Positions 45,111 through 57,202 of a DNA stretch of 64,000 bases are shown piece by piece. Positions within the stretch are counted from its first letter, which is position 1. Every line of letters starts with the position of its first letter. Location of the stretch: contig VNWV01000008.1 in assembly GCA_009801085.1 (NCBI GenBank), positions 2,232,001 to 2,296,000 on the forward strand, written 5' to 3'. Origin of the DNA: Lasiodiplodia sp. COLG20 (taxonomy: Eukaryota; Ascomycota; Dothideomycetes; Botryosphaeriales; Botryosphaeriaceae). Under the pieces are notes generated by a model. It was not told the origin of the DNA. It did no database searches and saw only the letters and a program-made list of their open reading frames with translations. The translations under genes were made by a program, and so were the position numbers.

Positions 45111-47700
45111 GGTGGTGGATTTGAGCGAGGTATACAGGTACGAAGGGTATCAGAAGAGAGGTGTAGAGATGACGATGGAGTGTTGAGGGAGACAGGATTA
45201 ATAGGGCGGGCTGGTGGGGTTTTGTGAGCGGCATCGATGTCACAGGGTGGCGCCCGCAGGTGCACGTTGCAGGGAATGAACGGCCGCGCGCACGTCAATC
45301 GCCGCCGTCGCGGCATCGCTGGCAGCGGTCGGCCCTGCGCTGCATCCTGCGCCGATAGTTCTCCGCCGGCCGTTCCCAGCGTGCGAAACCATCGTGTTGC
45401 GCCGCGGGCGCTCCTTCCTCGCAGCCATCTCCGCGGTCGGCTGGAAACCCTTTCGCGACAACTTCCGCCGGGCGCTCTCCCAAGCAACAGCCGCCGCCGC
45501 CGCTTCTGCCAAGCGACGGCGCGGATAAAGAGAGCGAGGGCCAATTAGGGAATCTGCCGGCGCTTCCGCGGTTATTGGTCATTCGATGCGGCCTGGACGC
45601 TTAGCCTGTCCGATCTTTCTCTCCCGCAGAGGCTCCGACAGCCGTCATCGCTCAGGCGGTCACTTCTTTGTGACGTCTTGCTCCATTATCAATCCGCCCC
45701 ATCCGCTATTATAAGCTTCCAGGCCGCCCGTGCGGTTTTTATCGTCGGATTGGCAGCACACGTTGCTGTTCTCCCGAGGACCACCCACAGGTTTACACGA
45801 GAAGCACACCATGGCACCGTAGCCTGACGATTCTTATCTGCATCATTGGCGCACGAGTCCCTCAATCAGAAATTTTTCCGTCCGTTGAATCATGCCACGG
45901 AAACCTTCTTGGGGTCGGCCTACCGAAGTACCTCACTGAAAGTATCGTGACAACTCAACGTCACACTGAAGATTTTTCCTAGAGACTGCACCGCCAGCAT
46001 TCGCGGCTATTTGAGCAAAGAACCGGCAAAATTGCGACAAGCGAGTCTGACGGCTGATGGGCTTCTCAAGCGTGTGCTGGACTCGTCGCTTTCTGATCTG
46101 GTCTGTCCTAGATTCACCGCCTCTGTGTGGAGATTCCTTCCGGAATTGACGATTGGTGTCTTCGAAAAGAGAATTTCCAAGGACTTGGAACCCCCAGTTT
46201 TTGCTACCTACGTCTTCAAAGTTATACTCGCGTCTCTAGATCGCCGTTGCTCTCGATGCACTTTTAGTAGGCTCGTGTCCTGCTACTACTGGTCGGAATA
46301 TCGTCGATCGAAACGAGTTGAAAACGCAATGGCAGCCTTCGCTTTGGAAAAAATATGTGTACCCTGGTTTACCGGCTTTTTCGAGGAGCAATTGGTCGGG
46401 AACGGGTGTTACGTCCAGAAGCTTTCACATTTTGATATTACGTATCTTTGACGAAGTTGATGGCTGATATGGCAGGGACATGCAGATGACATGCGCTCGA
46501 GGTCATACAAGCGTAGTCGCCACATGCACCTTTTTCGTCATTTTGAAACTACATGCGCTCGCCACCTGGCTGTCACAGAAAACACGATTCTTCCAGATGT
46601 TGCAAAGCTGATGATTCGTTGCACATGAACGTGGTGTTGACTATGACCTGACCACGGAAAGTTCAGGTCTGGACCGATGACTGACGGGACCCCAGGCCGG
46701 CCAATCGCATCTGTTCCAGTGCATGTGCTGGCAAACGCCGCAAACAAGACCCTTGTATTCGCAAAGAAGATGCAGACGTAAGATGCCTCTTTGACCAGGC
46801 ATTATCGACCGCCAATTAGAAAGCCGTGCTAGATAACCTTTTCACGCATAGGGTCCCTGTGATCCGGTCGCTACGTTCAGGTCTAAATATCGCTACGACG
46901 AAGCATGACACATACACTCCAAGATATAGATCTTCAAGATTTTGTGGTAAAAATAGACTATGTATTCCTCAAACCATCCGAGCAGCAGTAATAGGGCAGG
47001 ACATGGGAATTCGACCGCTTCTATTGCGGTGCGACTGATGAAGTTTAGGTCTGACTGGGTTCCTGGAAGCGCGACTCCACTCAGTCTCAGAAAACAAAAT
47101 CCGTCGATGATCAACAGCGGGATCTTCGTCCAAGGTCCGGGCCGGGTGGACAGAGTTTTCGGGCCTCGACATCATCCCGTTGACAAGCCGTGCGGGTGAA
47201 AGACGCCGGAGACCGGGTGTGTGGCAATGGCTATCTCCGGGGGTCGTAATCCCGGACAAAAATAAGCAACCAGTAGCCGTTGGCAGAGGCCGAAGCACTG
47301 CACCAAGCTCTAGCCGAAGGCGTCCACGTAACCGCTTTAGGCAAACTTTGCGACTTTTCTGGATCCTACGGCCACGGCACTGCCAGAAACGAACGATATC
47401 TGCTCCACCAACACTGCATCCCGCGCCACGAACCCGAGAGCGAGGGCCTTGATAGGAGCCTTGCTTGCCTATCTGCTTCACCGGGCGCTGAAGGAATGGC
47501 TGTGCATGTCTCAACTGCTGGTCAGATATATTCAATGCTCTCCCCTATTGTCCATCGCTTTCTTCTCGTTTCGCTTCTGTTACACGCTTCTGTCAGAATT
47601 TTTTCCAAGTGAAGTCTTCCGTCACCACATCTCCGCCAAAGAAGCCTTTCTCCACACATCTATCCCCGCATATTTCCCACAGGCTTCCTTCAGCCTCGCC
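45111..47700. other. Gene-free stretch of about 2.6 kb
   Basis: The first few hundred bases are the GC-rich promoter of transaldolase. A plus-strand frame from about 45951 to 46451 stays open for 167 codons but has no early ATG and no recognisable domain. 47190-47265 contains several CGG/CCG words, including CCGGG and CCCGG in inverted orientation, which would suit a zinc-cluster factor; this is weak. No gene is called. Confidence 0.45.
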
Positions 47701-48749
47701 ATGCCGGCTGCCTTGGAGCTCCCGGTGCTGCTGCTCTCACGCGCCGACACGAACATTACTCGCGGCAACTCTACCTATCAAGAATGGAAAGACTACCGTG
47801 ACCACTGTACTCTAGACACTTGCCCGCTGAGCCTATCCTACTGGGCATATCGGCCATCCTTGGTTGCGAATGGCATTTTCCTCGGCATCTTCGCTCTCTC
47901 CTTGCTACTATTTTTGTGTCAAGGTATTCTGAGCAAACGTTTCCTGGGCTTTACGATTGCCATGGTCTCAGGGAACATTCTTGAGGTTTTGGGGTATGTC
48001 GGAAGGGTCATGAGTTACTATAATCCGTTTAAAGAGGTATTTAAATATCGGCTAGGAACTGTACGCTCGTGCATTAGCACTAACAGCTCGCCTCGTAGGA
48101 CGGCTTCTTAATGCAGATCGTCTGCCTGACCATCGCACCCGCCTTCCTGGCCGCAGGCATCTACTTCTGCCTGTCGCGCATCGTAATGACCTTCGGAGCG
48201 GAGAACTCACGCATCAAGCCGCTCTCGTACCCGCGCATCTTCATCCCATGCGACGTTATCTCCCTGCTCTTGCAGGCGGCCGGCGGCGGGCTGGCGTCGG
48301 CGCAGTCTCATGCCAACAAGGACCCCACGACCGGTAATAACATCATGATCGCCGGCCTGGCCTTCCAGGTGGCCACACTTTTTGTCTTCATCGTCCTCGC
48401 GACGGACTTCAGCATCAGGACATTTACCCGCGTGCGCAGGCTAGGAAAGGAGGCACTAGACCAGAGGCACGAGCAGCTGCGGAACAGCTGGGCGTTCAAG
48501 GCATTCCTGGTGGCGTTAGCATTCGCAACGTTGTGCATCTTCACCAGAAGCGTGTACCGCGTGGCGGAGTTGAGCGAGGGTTGGACAGGCCACTTGATCG
48601 AGACGCAGAAGTACTTTATTGGGCTGGAGGGCGCGGTCGTAGGCGCGGCGGTGTTGAGCTTGAACGCGTTTCATCCGGGGCTTTGCTTTAGGGAGGGCTA
48701 CCAGGAACGGAAGGGGCTTGGGTTCGGAAGAAGTAAGCAGCCGTCGTAG
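47701..48749 (+). CDS. RTA1-like membrane protein
   Basis: Member of the fungal RTA1 family (seven transmembrane helices; lipid-translocating exporters and drug-resistance proteins such as yeast Rta1, Rsb1). Exons 47701-48036 and 48099-48749 give 328 aa. About seven hydrophobic segments are visible, starting at 'SLVANGIFLGIFALSLLLF'. Family blocks seen are 'GNILEVLGYVGRV', 'CLTIAPAFLAAGIYFCLSRI', 'FIPCDVISLLLQAAGGG' and 'FRSVYR' in the form TRSVYRVAELSEGW. The N-terminus carries NxS/T sites in a short extracellular part. An in-frame ATG at 47506 would add 65 residues. The nearer ATG was chosen because it gives the usual short lead. The substrate is unknown. Confidence 0.88.
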
Positions 48750-48946
48750 GAAGGTGCGGCCGAGGTGGTGCTTAAATTGGATTTTTTTTTTCTGTTGCTT
48801 TTGCTCCTTTGCGCACTCACTACCGTCTTCCGCACACACACCAGCTCGAAGATCTTGACCAACCCTCGCACACCCAGCTCCACACAGCGCTCGCCATCAC
48901 AGCAAACCCTCAGATACCTCCTCCTCAAACCAACAATATCTCCACC

Positions 48947-49691
48947 ATGTCTTCTCTTCCGCCACTCCCCTCCACCCTCAGCGTCAACATGGCGACCAAC
49001 AAGCAAACGGCCTTGAACTACGCCATGGCCGAGTATTCGAAGTCGGGCCGCCTCGTGATCTGGGTTGACGGCTCGGTCCGCAACATCGACGGCCGCCGGG
49101 GTCGGGGCTCGCCCTCGGTGACGTCGTTCGCCTGGAAGGTGGTCCATGACGATGGCGAGACAGACTGGGCGGACGAAGTCATGTACCACGACGACGACCG
49201 CCAGACCGAGCCGCGGGAGGCCGAAATCTGGGGAGTGATGTGGTGCCTCCACAGGATGGTCGACCAGATCTTCAAGCAGCACCCGCGCATGCGCGCGGCC
49301 GTCAACACCATCGTCATCTACACGGACTGCATGGACGCGACGGAGAAGATCTCCCAGCAGCCGGGCGGATACCGCGTTCGGAATTGGGACTGGGCGAACG
49401 CAGTGGTGGTGGACATCTACAAGATGGTTGAGAGGCTGGAGGGCCTCGACGTCGAGATCAACTGGGTCCCGGCTCACGAGGGGATCGAGGGCAACGAGTG
49501 GGCCAACTTCGTCGCCCAGAAGGCCAATGGCGTCCCGTCGAGCAGCGGCGGCCGGGGCGACCAGTTGCGTCGCGCGGTGATGGCGAAGAAGTGGCGGGAG
49601 CGCAACGAGCGCGACGAGCGTCGTGGCGGGATGGGTATGTTGACTTCTCTTCCTCTTTTCACGGGACTGGATAACTGCGATCACAGATTAG
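48947..49691 (+). CDS. RNase H-like protein, 230 aa
   Basis: Single RNase H fold. Acidic residues sit where expected: Asp41 in VIWVDGS, Glu91/93 in PREAEIWG, Asp127 in IYTDC, then WVPAHEGIEGNEWAN with the histidine loop. The final acidic position is Asn187, not Asp; in E. coli RNase HI an Asp-to-Asn change at that position is known to keep activity. I place the main exon at 48947-49634 and a 5-nt last exon at 49687-49691, because a good GTATGT donor and a CACAG acceptor flank a 52-bp intron and the splice gives an immediate stop. Reading through would add about 91 less protein-like residues to 49966. It could be a host RNase H or a domesticated transposon-type RNase H. Confidence 0.75.
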
Positions 49692-50584
49692 AAGATGGAA
49701 AGCGACCACTTTTTGTTTTTTTTCTCGACTTCACCATCACAGCATTGGAGTGGACGGCGGAATACCAGCATTCGGTTTCTTTTTATATCATCATGACAAT
49801 TTCGAAAGCTTCCCCAGACTCAGCATTGCCTTTTCAGGAACAGCTGCAGTATTCACCACTGCGAATGCATGTTATGCGTGATTTGAAAGCTGACCATCTA
49901 GACTTTGATGATACGAGGGCTGACGGTTTCAGTATTTATGCTGGTGGCAAAGACACCATGAGCTGATGTTCGGCAGATACGGCGTTGAAGCATCAACACG
50001 ACGGCTTGCTCGGTACCTGTTTGAATAAAGTTTAGGAACCGTACATCAGAGTTCGCTAAAGGCTTGCCTGGGGATTGTTCCTGGGAATTGACAGGGACTC
50101 CACCGGAATCCGGAGCTACCTTCCTAATGCAGGTAGCGAATTCTCGTGTTCTGCCCATTCCGGTCTTCGTCATCCATCGGCCCCGCGTTACCCCATGGTT
50201 CCGGTGGGTTTTCCTACAGAAATTAATATGTGGCGCGAGGTTCCCACCGCAATAAACAAGAAAGAATAGGCGCCGGACCTAAAGCAGGCGCCACAATCGA
50301 AGTCACGAGGGCGCCGAGGCCGGAGAAATATACGACACCGGCACCGCGTTTCGACGAGCCTACGGAGAAGCGATTCGCGGAACCCACTACATGCATAAAC
50401 AGCCTATCGCGTCGCTTAGCCAGAGGTTTCACGGTGTTTCATTCGCGGAAATGCTGACCACCAGATGGCGGGTGCTTCTGACCGGTACTTCGACTTTAGC
50501 CATGGCTCTCACCATAAAAGCAACCGCAAATCGTCTCCGTGTTGAGGAACTGTGCTCGCAGCTCTTCTTGCCACATCGGAAACC
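49692..50584. other. Intergenic region
   Basis: 893 bp without a supported gene. The frame 49692-49966 is an unspliced continuation of the previous gene. The rest is presumably the promoter of the GH43 gene. Confidence 0.5.
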
Positions 50585-51729
50585 ATGCGGCCGCTTACTT
50601 CGTTGATTTGCTGGCTCCTCTGGGCCCAAGCCCACCTTGCCGGCGCGGCAACCTTCTCCAACCCGCTCAAGAACCCCAATGGCTCGGATCCTCACATTGT
50701 GTACACGGGTGGTTACTACTACCTGATGACCACGACCTGGACCAACCTTCAGATCACCCGGGCCACGACTCTGAACGGCCTGAAGACTGGAGAGACGAAG
50801 ACCGTCTGGACCGACACCACGGCGTCGCGCTGCTGCAACGTCTGGGCCCCGGAGCTTCACTATCTCGATGGACTGTCAGTAGCAGAAAAGCACCACCATT
50901 TGCGAAGCAGACACTGACGTGGGCAACAGCTGGTACATCTACTACACGGCCGGCACCAGCGCCAACCTGGACGGCCAGCGCCCGCACGTGCTGAAGGGTA
51001 AGCCATATCCTCCTGGCCAACACCATCCGAGAGTCCGCTAACACGCATCAATTCAGGCGGCGCGTCGCCATGGGATGCCTACAGCTACCTGTCGCAACTG
51101 ACGAACGTGTGGGGCATCGACGGCACCATCGTGCGCTTCACGACGGGCAACTACTTCGTCTACTCGTGCATGAGCAACAGCCTGCAGTCGCTGTGCATTG
51201 CGCCGATGAACTCGCCCGGCTCTCTCGGCACCAGCAAGGTGCTCTCGACGCCCACGGCGTCGTGGGAGACGGTCGGCGCGCCCGTCCAGGAGGGCGCCGC
51301 CGCCATGTACCACGGCGGCAAGACGTACATCACCTACTCGGCCAGCTACTGCTGGACCTCGAGCTACCAGCTCGGCCTGCTGACCTGGAACGGCGGCGAC
51401 CCTACCTTGTCGAGCAGCTGGGCCAAGAGCGGCCCCGTCTTCAGCTCGGCGAACGGCAACTACGGAACTGGCCATAACGGGTACGTCAATGTCTTTTCTT
51501 CAAGAGATGGGGACAGGATGCTAACGTCAATTGGTGAAACAGTTTCTTCCAGAGCCCTGACGGCACCGAGATCTGGAACGTGTACCATGCGACGTCCAAC
51601 AGCGGCGGCGCGTGCGACGGGAACAGGTACACGGCGGCGCAGAAGGTCAACTGGAACTCGGATGGCACGCCCAACTTCGGCAAGGCAGTTGCCTTGGGCA
51701 CCAACCTTGCGGGTCCTTCCGGAGAGTAG
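50585..51729 (+). CDS. Secreted glycoside hydrolase family 43 enzyme
   Basis: Plant cell-wall hydrolase of the five-bladed beta-propeller type, likely acting on arabinose- or xylose-containing polymers. Exons 50585-50874, 50930-50997, 51057-51480 and 51543-51729 give 322 aa. A signal peptide (residues 1-21, MRPLTSLICWLLWAQAHLAGA) marks it as secreted. Catalytic-site candidates: base Asp in GSDPHIVY (about residue 34), the pKa-modulating Asp in NVWGIDGTI, and the acid Glu in QEGAAAMYHGG. NVWAPELHYLDGLWYIYYTAG is the characteristic GH43 second block. The fourth intron rebuilds GHNGFFQSPDG. No carbohydrate-binding module. Exo-arabinanase or arabinofuranosidase is my best guess; exact activity is uncertain. 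Confidence 0.9.
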
Positions 51730-52701
51730 AATCCTATCAACAAGAAGCGGGCCGAGTTGCCGATAGTCGAGGGCAGAGACGACGAATATGAGAGCTGAAA
51801 AGCAACTTCGAACGTCTGGATCAGTTTGTCCGTCAACTTTGTACACAGCAAAAATGTCGACCTGGTTTCGGCCCGAACGTTGCTAGTAGCTACAATCCAA
51901 TCTATCAATTGTTTTGGCTTCTGAAACTCAAAACGCTTCATCAGGGCGGTCCGCTTACCGCCGGTCCGGATTGCCCTATATACGGTGGATCCATATGTGG
52001 TTAGTCGATGAAACGAGCGTGCATTCTATGAAACATGTAGGCTTAAAAGCGGAAATGCTTCCCAATGTGGTAACAGTGGATATCGCTCCTCGCGCTGAGA
52101 GCGGCATTAATCGTTGTGGAGGCGATAGGGGCGCTTAATCTCGCAACGAAACCGAGCCCGAGAAGCTTACATATATATGCTCTGACGCTACATCATTGAC
52201 CGGCTACCTGGCCAGTGGCACATGCTATCGATGTATCTTGACGTTTTGTAGGGGTTTTTTTTTGCGTTGTAGCAACATTAAGGGAACCAAGCAATCGGAG
52301 ACCACACAAAAACGGAATGAGCTCCGCAGCCTCTACCCCTCGGACTGGTCGTACACATCACTACCGCTTGGACTCCTGGCCGGCAAATGCTGTTTGCTCC
52401 GGACGGATCGGGCAAGTCGATCGGCCCACTGTGAGACAAGCACGGGCAGCGACAGGTAGATTTGCTTCACAACCCTTGACTCAGCGTTGAACGTTGCACA
52501 CATGAACTGTGTAACCTCACAGTCGCCGCGTCAACAACTTCACACAATCGAAATCGAGATATATACAGCCATACGCTCCTGCTCCTCTCGCCTGTCGATT
52601 CGCATGTGCAAAAGCTTTGAAATGCCATATCAGGAACGAACAAACGTCAACAGCGCTACTCACTCTCCCCATCCGCCCCTCACGAAAAAGGGCGGGGGAA
52701 T
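51730..52701. other. Intergenic region between convergent genes
   Basis: 972 bp. An AT-rich patch near 52170-52180 (TATATATA) and a T-run at 52253-52262 are the only marks. No gene supported. Confidence 0.55.
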
Positions 52702-54167
52702 TTACCGGCTCTTCGACGCCCAGCTCCTCTGCACGAGTTTCTCAAACGACGTGGTCTTCATGTCGGGAAAGAGCTCGGTGATGGTGTCACCCGGGAAGTC
52801 GAACCAGCCCTCGGCGAAGGCGATGCCCCAGACGCAGAACAGGCCGTCGAGCATCTGCTTGGACGCCAGCGCGTAGCGCGGCCTGTTGGCGGGCAGCTCG
52901 GTGACGCGGCCGGCCTTGAGGTCGGTCAGGGCGTCGTACTTCATGTCGAACATTTTGTCTGCAACAGTTTCCCGCATTAGTCCGAAGGATCCCGCAACCT
53001 CTCGAGCAAGGTAAGTGAACTAAGGAAAGGAGAGAGGAAAAAACTCACCCCTCGCCCTCTCCGCAAACACCAACGCCTCATTCCACGTCAACCGATCGCC
53101 GACGATCCAGCACTTCTCCGGCCACCGTCCGGACTCGAGCGCCAGCACGCGCGCGACGAAGGCGCCGATGTCGCTCGAGTGCGTCATGGCGACGTTGGCG
53201 TTGCCCGTCCCTGGGATGGCGGCGCGCGCGTTCTCGACGTCCAGCGCCACCGCCACGGGGAAGCCGTTGACGGGCTCGTGCGGGTGTCCGAAGAAGTCCA
53301 TCAGCAGCCCGCTGATGAAGCGTGTGAATGTCAGTTTGTTGGTGGTTGTGCTGGGGGTGGGGGAGGGGGTGGGGGTGTTTTCATCATTATCGTTATCGTC
53401 GTCGTCGTCGTCGTCGTTGGTGGTGCTGGTGCTGGTGCTGGTGTCGGTGCTTTTGCTGTAGCTGCGTAGCTTTTCGATGGCTTCGGCTTTGTAGGTGGCA
53501 GGCTTGTATGTGCCTAGGACGGGGATGTTGGGTGGGAAGCCACTGGATTGATTTTATGTCAGATGGGGATATTCATACTGAAGCGAAGAAAGAGAATCAT
53601 TTTCTTTTTTTTTTTAAAAAAAAAAAGCAGAAAATGATGTTTCAACACCGCGTGAGAGCATTCGAGAATATTGAATAATGCTCGGGCTGAAAGATTGAGT
53701 GGGGGAAGTAATAGTAAAAGAACACTGACTGCTTCGCCGCGCCCTCATAATCCCAGCCATACTCGCTCGGCGCAAACCGCGTCACTGTCCCCGAAAGAGC
53801 AGCGCCCTCGATCAGGTTCAGCTGCGCGCGATGGTCATCTTCAGACAGCATGCCGATGACGGAGACAACAGTGTCGATGTTCTCGGCCCGCAGCCGCTCG
53901 GCAATGGACGACGGCGATGAGTAATCCAGCTCCAGAGCCTCGACCCCTCGACGGCCGGCAACGACGCCGGTGGCCTGTTTTTGGCGGGAAAAAGTCGTCA
54001 GTATATATATATATCCATGTAGGGAGAAGTGGGCTCCAGTTGCTCACGCTCCGAGTCAGCACGTAGACGGTGTAGCGGCCGGTGTTGGCGATGTGCTCGA
54101 CAATGGTTCGACCGAGGCCTCCGGTCCCGCCGGCGACGCCTACTCTGTGCGTAATGTTGCTGGCCAT
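52702..54167 (-). CDS. NmrA-like / isoflavone reductase-like oxidoreductase
   Basis: NAD(P)-binding atypical SDR (NmrA/isoflavone reductase group). Exons 54167-54048, 53974-53730, 53542-53049 and 52958-52702 give 371 aa. The glycine-rich loop VAGGTGGLGRTIVEHI (residues 9-24) is intact; FAPSEYGWDYEG and VLGTYKPATYKAE are group-typical, with the Lys in the second block where the group's catalytic Lys lies. No signal peptide. Exon 3 contains a simple-repeat insert encoding Ser/Thr and then Asp/Asn/Pro runs (about 40 residues) that interrupts the substrate domain between a helix and the 'KLTFTRFISGLLMDFFG' segment. The intron between exons 2 and 3 carries an A/T hairpin. Role unknown; such enzymes often serve secondary metabolism or redox sensing. 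Confidence 0.88.
53340..53454. repeat. Compound simple-sequence repeat inside a coding exon
   Basis: G-rich GGGGGTG runs, then GTC and GGTGCT trinucleotide and hexanucleotide runs, all within exon 3 of the NmrA-like gene. On the minus strand they encode Ser/Thr, Asp/Asn and Thr/Pro tracts without breaking the frame. Confidence 0.9.
53596..53638. repeat. A/T hairpin in an intron
   Basis: ATCATTTTC followed by 11 T, then 11 A and GCAGAAAATGAT, so the flanks pair as well as the homopolymers. It lies in the 187-bp intron of the NmrA-like gene (53543-53729). Confidence 0.85.
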
Positions 54168-55363
54168 GGTATGCGAGATATCTCGAGATGGCGAGGCGCG
54201 CGTGCTCGGATAGGGTGAGGGAGATGTAGATGTGGGAAGTGTGATGGTGTTTTTGGCCCTGACTTCTCAGCCTTTCTCGTTTCCTTTGCTTTCTTTGCAG
54301 ATCCCCACTCTTTTCTATCCCAGAAAAAGCCAGTCGTGACCTTTGGATTAGCAGCCTACCGAGCGGTTTGCTTTTTTAATCGCGCCGCAAATGCTATTTC
54401 GACGCGGACCATGACACGGAGTTTCAGAGAAAGTCGATCAGCTAGGTCCGTGGTGGCTTGGTTGATGCATTGCGGGCTGATGACAGGCCGATGGCGCCAA
54501 CAGTTAATGACGGGGTTGCTGACACAGTCCTCCTCGATCACTTGTCGTGCAATCTGAGTGATGTGTCCGACAGTCTTAGGTCCCACCGACGAGCCTCTTA
54601 ACTAAATGAGGAAAGGGAGTTCCAGCCCGGCATACTCTAGCCCGAATTTTCCAACGGTTACAGGGTCCATCGACAGCCTTGGGTCTCCTTACCTGTCAAT
54701 GCAGTCTATTCTTGACTAAAACCAGGGTCGAGGACGCCGTCGCCTCGACTCAGAACTCTGGTTCTGTTGGGAAGCTTCATGCTAATAGCCAATAGGAATG
54801 ATCCCCCTCCCCAAGTCTCTAAAACTGCCTCGGTATTTACCCTTCTAGGGAAAGAAAGATCGCCAGGAAGGCCCACTCTTTCTCATGCTTGAAACCAAAA
54901 CCAACGCCCAACTTACAGTTGTACGCACGTTGGTCTGCTTTTGAACGGCTGAATTATTGGCCCGATTGATGAATTTGCGCACGTTTCACAAGGAAGCGAG
55001 CCTCGGTTGAACGTTTTTGGTCTCTCGCATTGCTGCGGAGGTTCAGTAATCTGTCAGTGCAAGCAGAATTTGGAGCTTGACGGATACTCACTTATTCTCG
55101 TGCTCAGCTTCTAATCGTGCTTCGGCAGTTAGGTTATGTCCACCCTCTTATGGGCACTCACGCTTCCCAGGATTCCAGACATCGAAAGGACTAATACTTT
55201 TATCAAACAACCTAGCGTAAAAGATCCGGCAAATGAGATCAGGCTATCAACCAGCCATTCGATAAAAACTTGCTAGTTTTGGTGAGCCATGTAGCATACT
55301 ATAAATTATCATAGTTTGAGTAGGTACGTTATTACTTTGCTGTAATACGAATCTTTAAGAGCA
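54168..55363. other. Gene-free stretch of about 1.2 kb
   Basis: Promoter of the NmrA-like gene at the left and the P450 3' region at the right. An ATATAT run of 12 bp or more near 54001-54015 falls in the neighbouring intron, not here. No recognisable coding signal. Confidence 0.5.
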
Positions 55364-57202
55364 CTATGCCTTGCTCTTGATTAGAACGCGAATGCCCTTC
55401 GAACCCACCTTCGTCTTCGGGATGAAAAAGTCTCGCTGCACCCGCACATCATCGATGCCAGTCTCGAATAGCTCCATCCGATCACCAAAGCGCCGAAGCA
55501 CCGTCGCGAGAGCAATATGCATCTCGGCATACGCAAGACTGCCACATTGTTAGCCATCTGTACTCATACTCCTGGAAAAGTGAAGCAAGAATGCTGGATA
55601 ACAGAACCGAAAAAAGAAATAAAAAATACTCACTTCATCCCCAAACACTGCCGACTCCCCTTCGAAAAGCTCAACAAATACCCATCCAAATCGTGCCTCC
55701 TCCTCCCCTCAGCATCCAGCCACCTCTCTGGCTGAAACTTGGTACTCTCCGGGAAGATGCGCTCGTCGTGGTGGATGTGCACGGCCGTCATGCCGACGGG
55801 CACGCCGGCGGGGATGAGCACGTCGTCGCAGGCGCCGTCGGAGCTGCGGAAGCGCATGGGCTCGTCGGGCGAGATGCGAGCCAGGCGCGTGGCCAGGCCG
55901 TACGACAGGCGCAGGCCCTCGGCGATGGTGGCCGACAGGTAGGGCAGCTGCTCGAGCGCGTGCCAGGCCGGGATGCTGGCAGGGTCGGGGATGGCTTGCG
56001 CCAGCTCGGCTTGCAGCTTGGCGAGCGTCGAGGGCTGAGAGAGGAGGTAGTACAAGGTCACGCAGATGGCCCAGTTGACGGTCTCGGTTCCTGGATACAA
56101 GGTGTTAGTTGATTGTGGTGTGGGTTGGCGAGTAGTCTTCAAGTGCACCGTTTGTTACCCTCTCCATGGGCGAAGGCTGGGGATAGAAGGAGTGAAGGGC
56201 GACTCACCAGCTCCTATGACGGCTTGGCCCTCCTGCCATAACCGCGCCGTCTGTTTCTCCTCCTCGGGAAGGTCGCCGCGCAAAATCTCGTGGAAGATGG
56301 TGGTCTCGGCATCCGCGTCCTTTTCCTTGCCTGCTCTTTCTTCCTCCTCTTTATGCACTTGATCAATGGCCTTCATCATGCTCCGCTGGAAGTCGAGATA
56401 GGGTGCCATATCCGGCATCAAACTGCGGGTCCAGGCCTCAGGAAGGGAATGCAAAAAAGACAACAACCACGGGAACTGCTTCACGGTGGCGCCCAAGGCC
56501 ATGCCGGCATCGATGCCCTTGGTCAGGTTCGGCAAGAAGGTGTCGGACTCGAGGAAGTCATAGCTGTAGCCGAAGGCGTAACGGGAGACGACGTCGGTGG
56601 CCATGCAGCCGAAGGCGTCGGTCAGGTTGACGGGGCAGCCGGTGCCGGCGAAGTTGCGGTCGAGCTGGGCGCACAGCTTGTCGACGACGCGGCGCACGGC
56701 GGGCTCGAGGCGCTGCACGCTCTGGCGCGAGAAGAAGCGGTTGAAGGGCGTGCGCCGCAGGCGGTGCAGGTCGTGCGAAACCGACCCGAAGCCCGCCTGC
56801 GCCAGCCCGAACTGCTTCGTGTAGAAGACGTACTTGTTGCGCTTCGCCTTGCCGCCCGCCGCGTACAGCGTGTCGATGAAGGCCGGGTCGTTGACGTGCA
56901 GCTCGTGCGGCGAGATGCGGATGATGGGGCCTGAAAGCGTGAGTTAATGTATATTCAGGGGATGTGTGTTGCGTACCATATTGCTCGTGCAGCTCCTTCA
57001 GCTTAAAGGTGTATTGGCCGCCTTTGATGCCGTCGTAGTAGTACTCGTACCAAAGCGTCAGCGCCGCCAGCTTGGGTCCGGGGAAGCTGGCCAGCGGCGA
57101 CAAGTAGAGGCGGTAGACGGCGCCACACAGGCAGTACAGCAGCACCGCCGCTGCACAGGCCACGTAGGGATGCGCCGTCACGCTTTGAAGCAGCTCCGGC
57201 AT
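55364..57202 (-). CDS. Cytochrome P450 monooxygenase (complete)
   Basis: Membrane-anchored microsomal P450. Exons 57202-56977, 56930-56208, 56090-55634 and 55538-55364 give 526 aa. The N-terminal hydrophobic anchor (about residues 12-32) is followed by the Pro-rich hinge FPGPKLAA. Helix I is GAGTETV (about 315-320), ExxR is EGLR (374-377), the PERW-type block is FQPERWLD, and the heme loop is [12 protein letters not shown] with the thiolate Cys at 466; the last splice falls within GMN and rebuilds it. The overall pattern fits the trichodiene-oxygenase/CYP65-like fungal group, but I cannot assign the family or the substrate. There is no synthase gene next to it. Confidence 0.93.

Noticed and set aside
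45951..46451. 167-codon open frame on the plus strand
   Set aside because: No early ATG, no recognised domain and no splice-linked exon. It remains possible that it is a fragment of an old gene.
47506..47700. Upstream in-frame ATG for the RTA1-like protein
   Set aside because: Would add 65 residues with no family counterpart; the nearer start gives the usual short extracellular lead. Not excluded.
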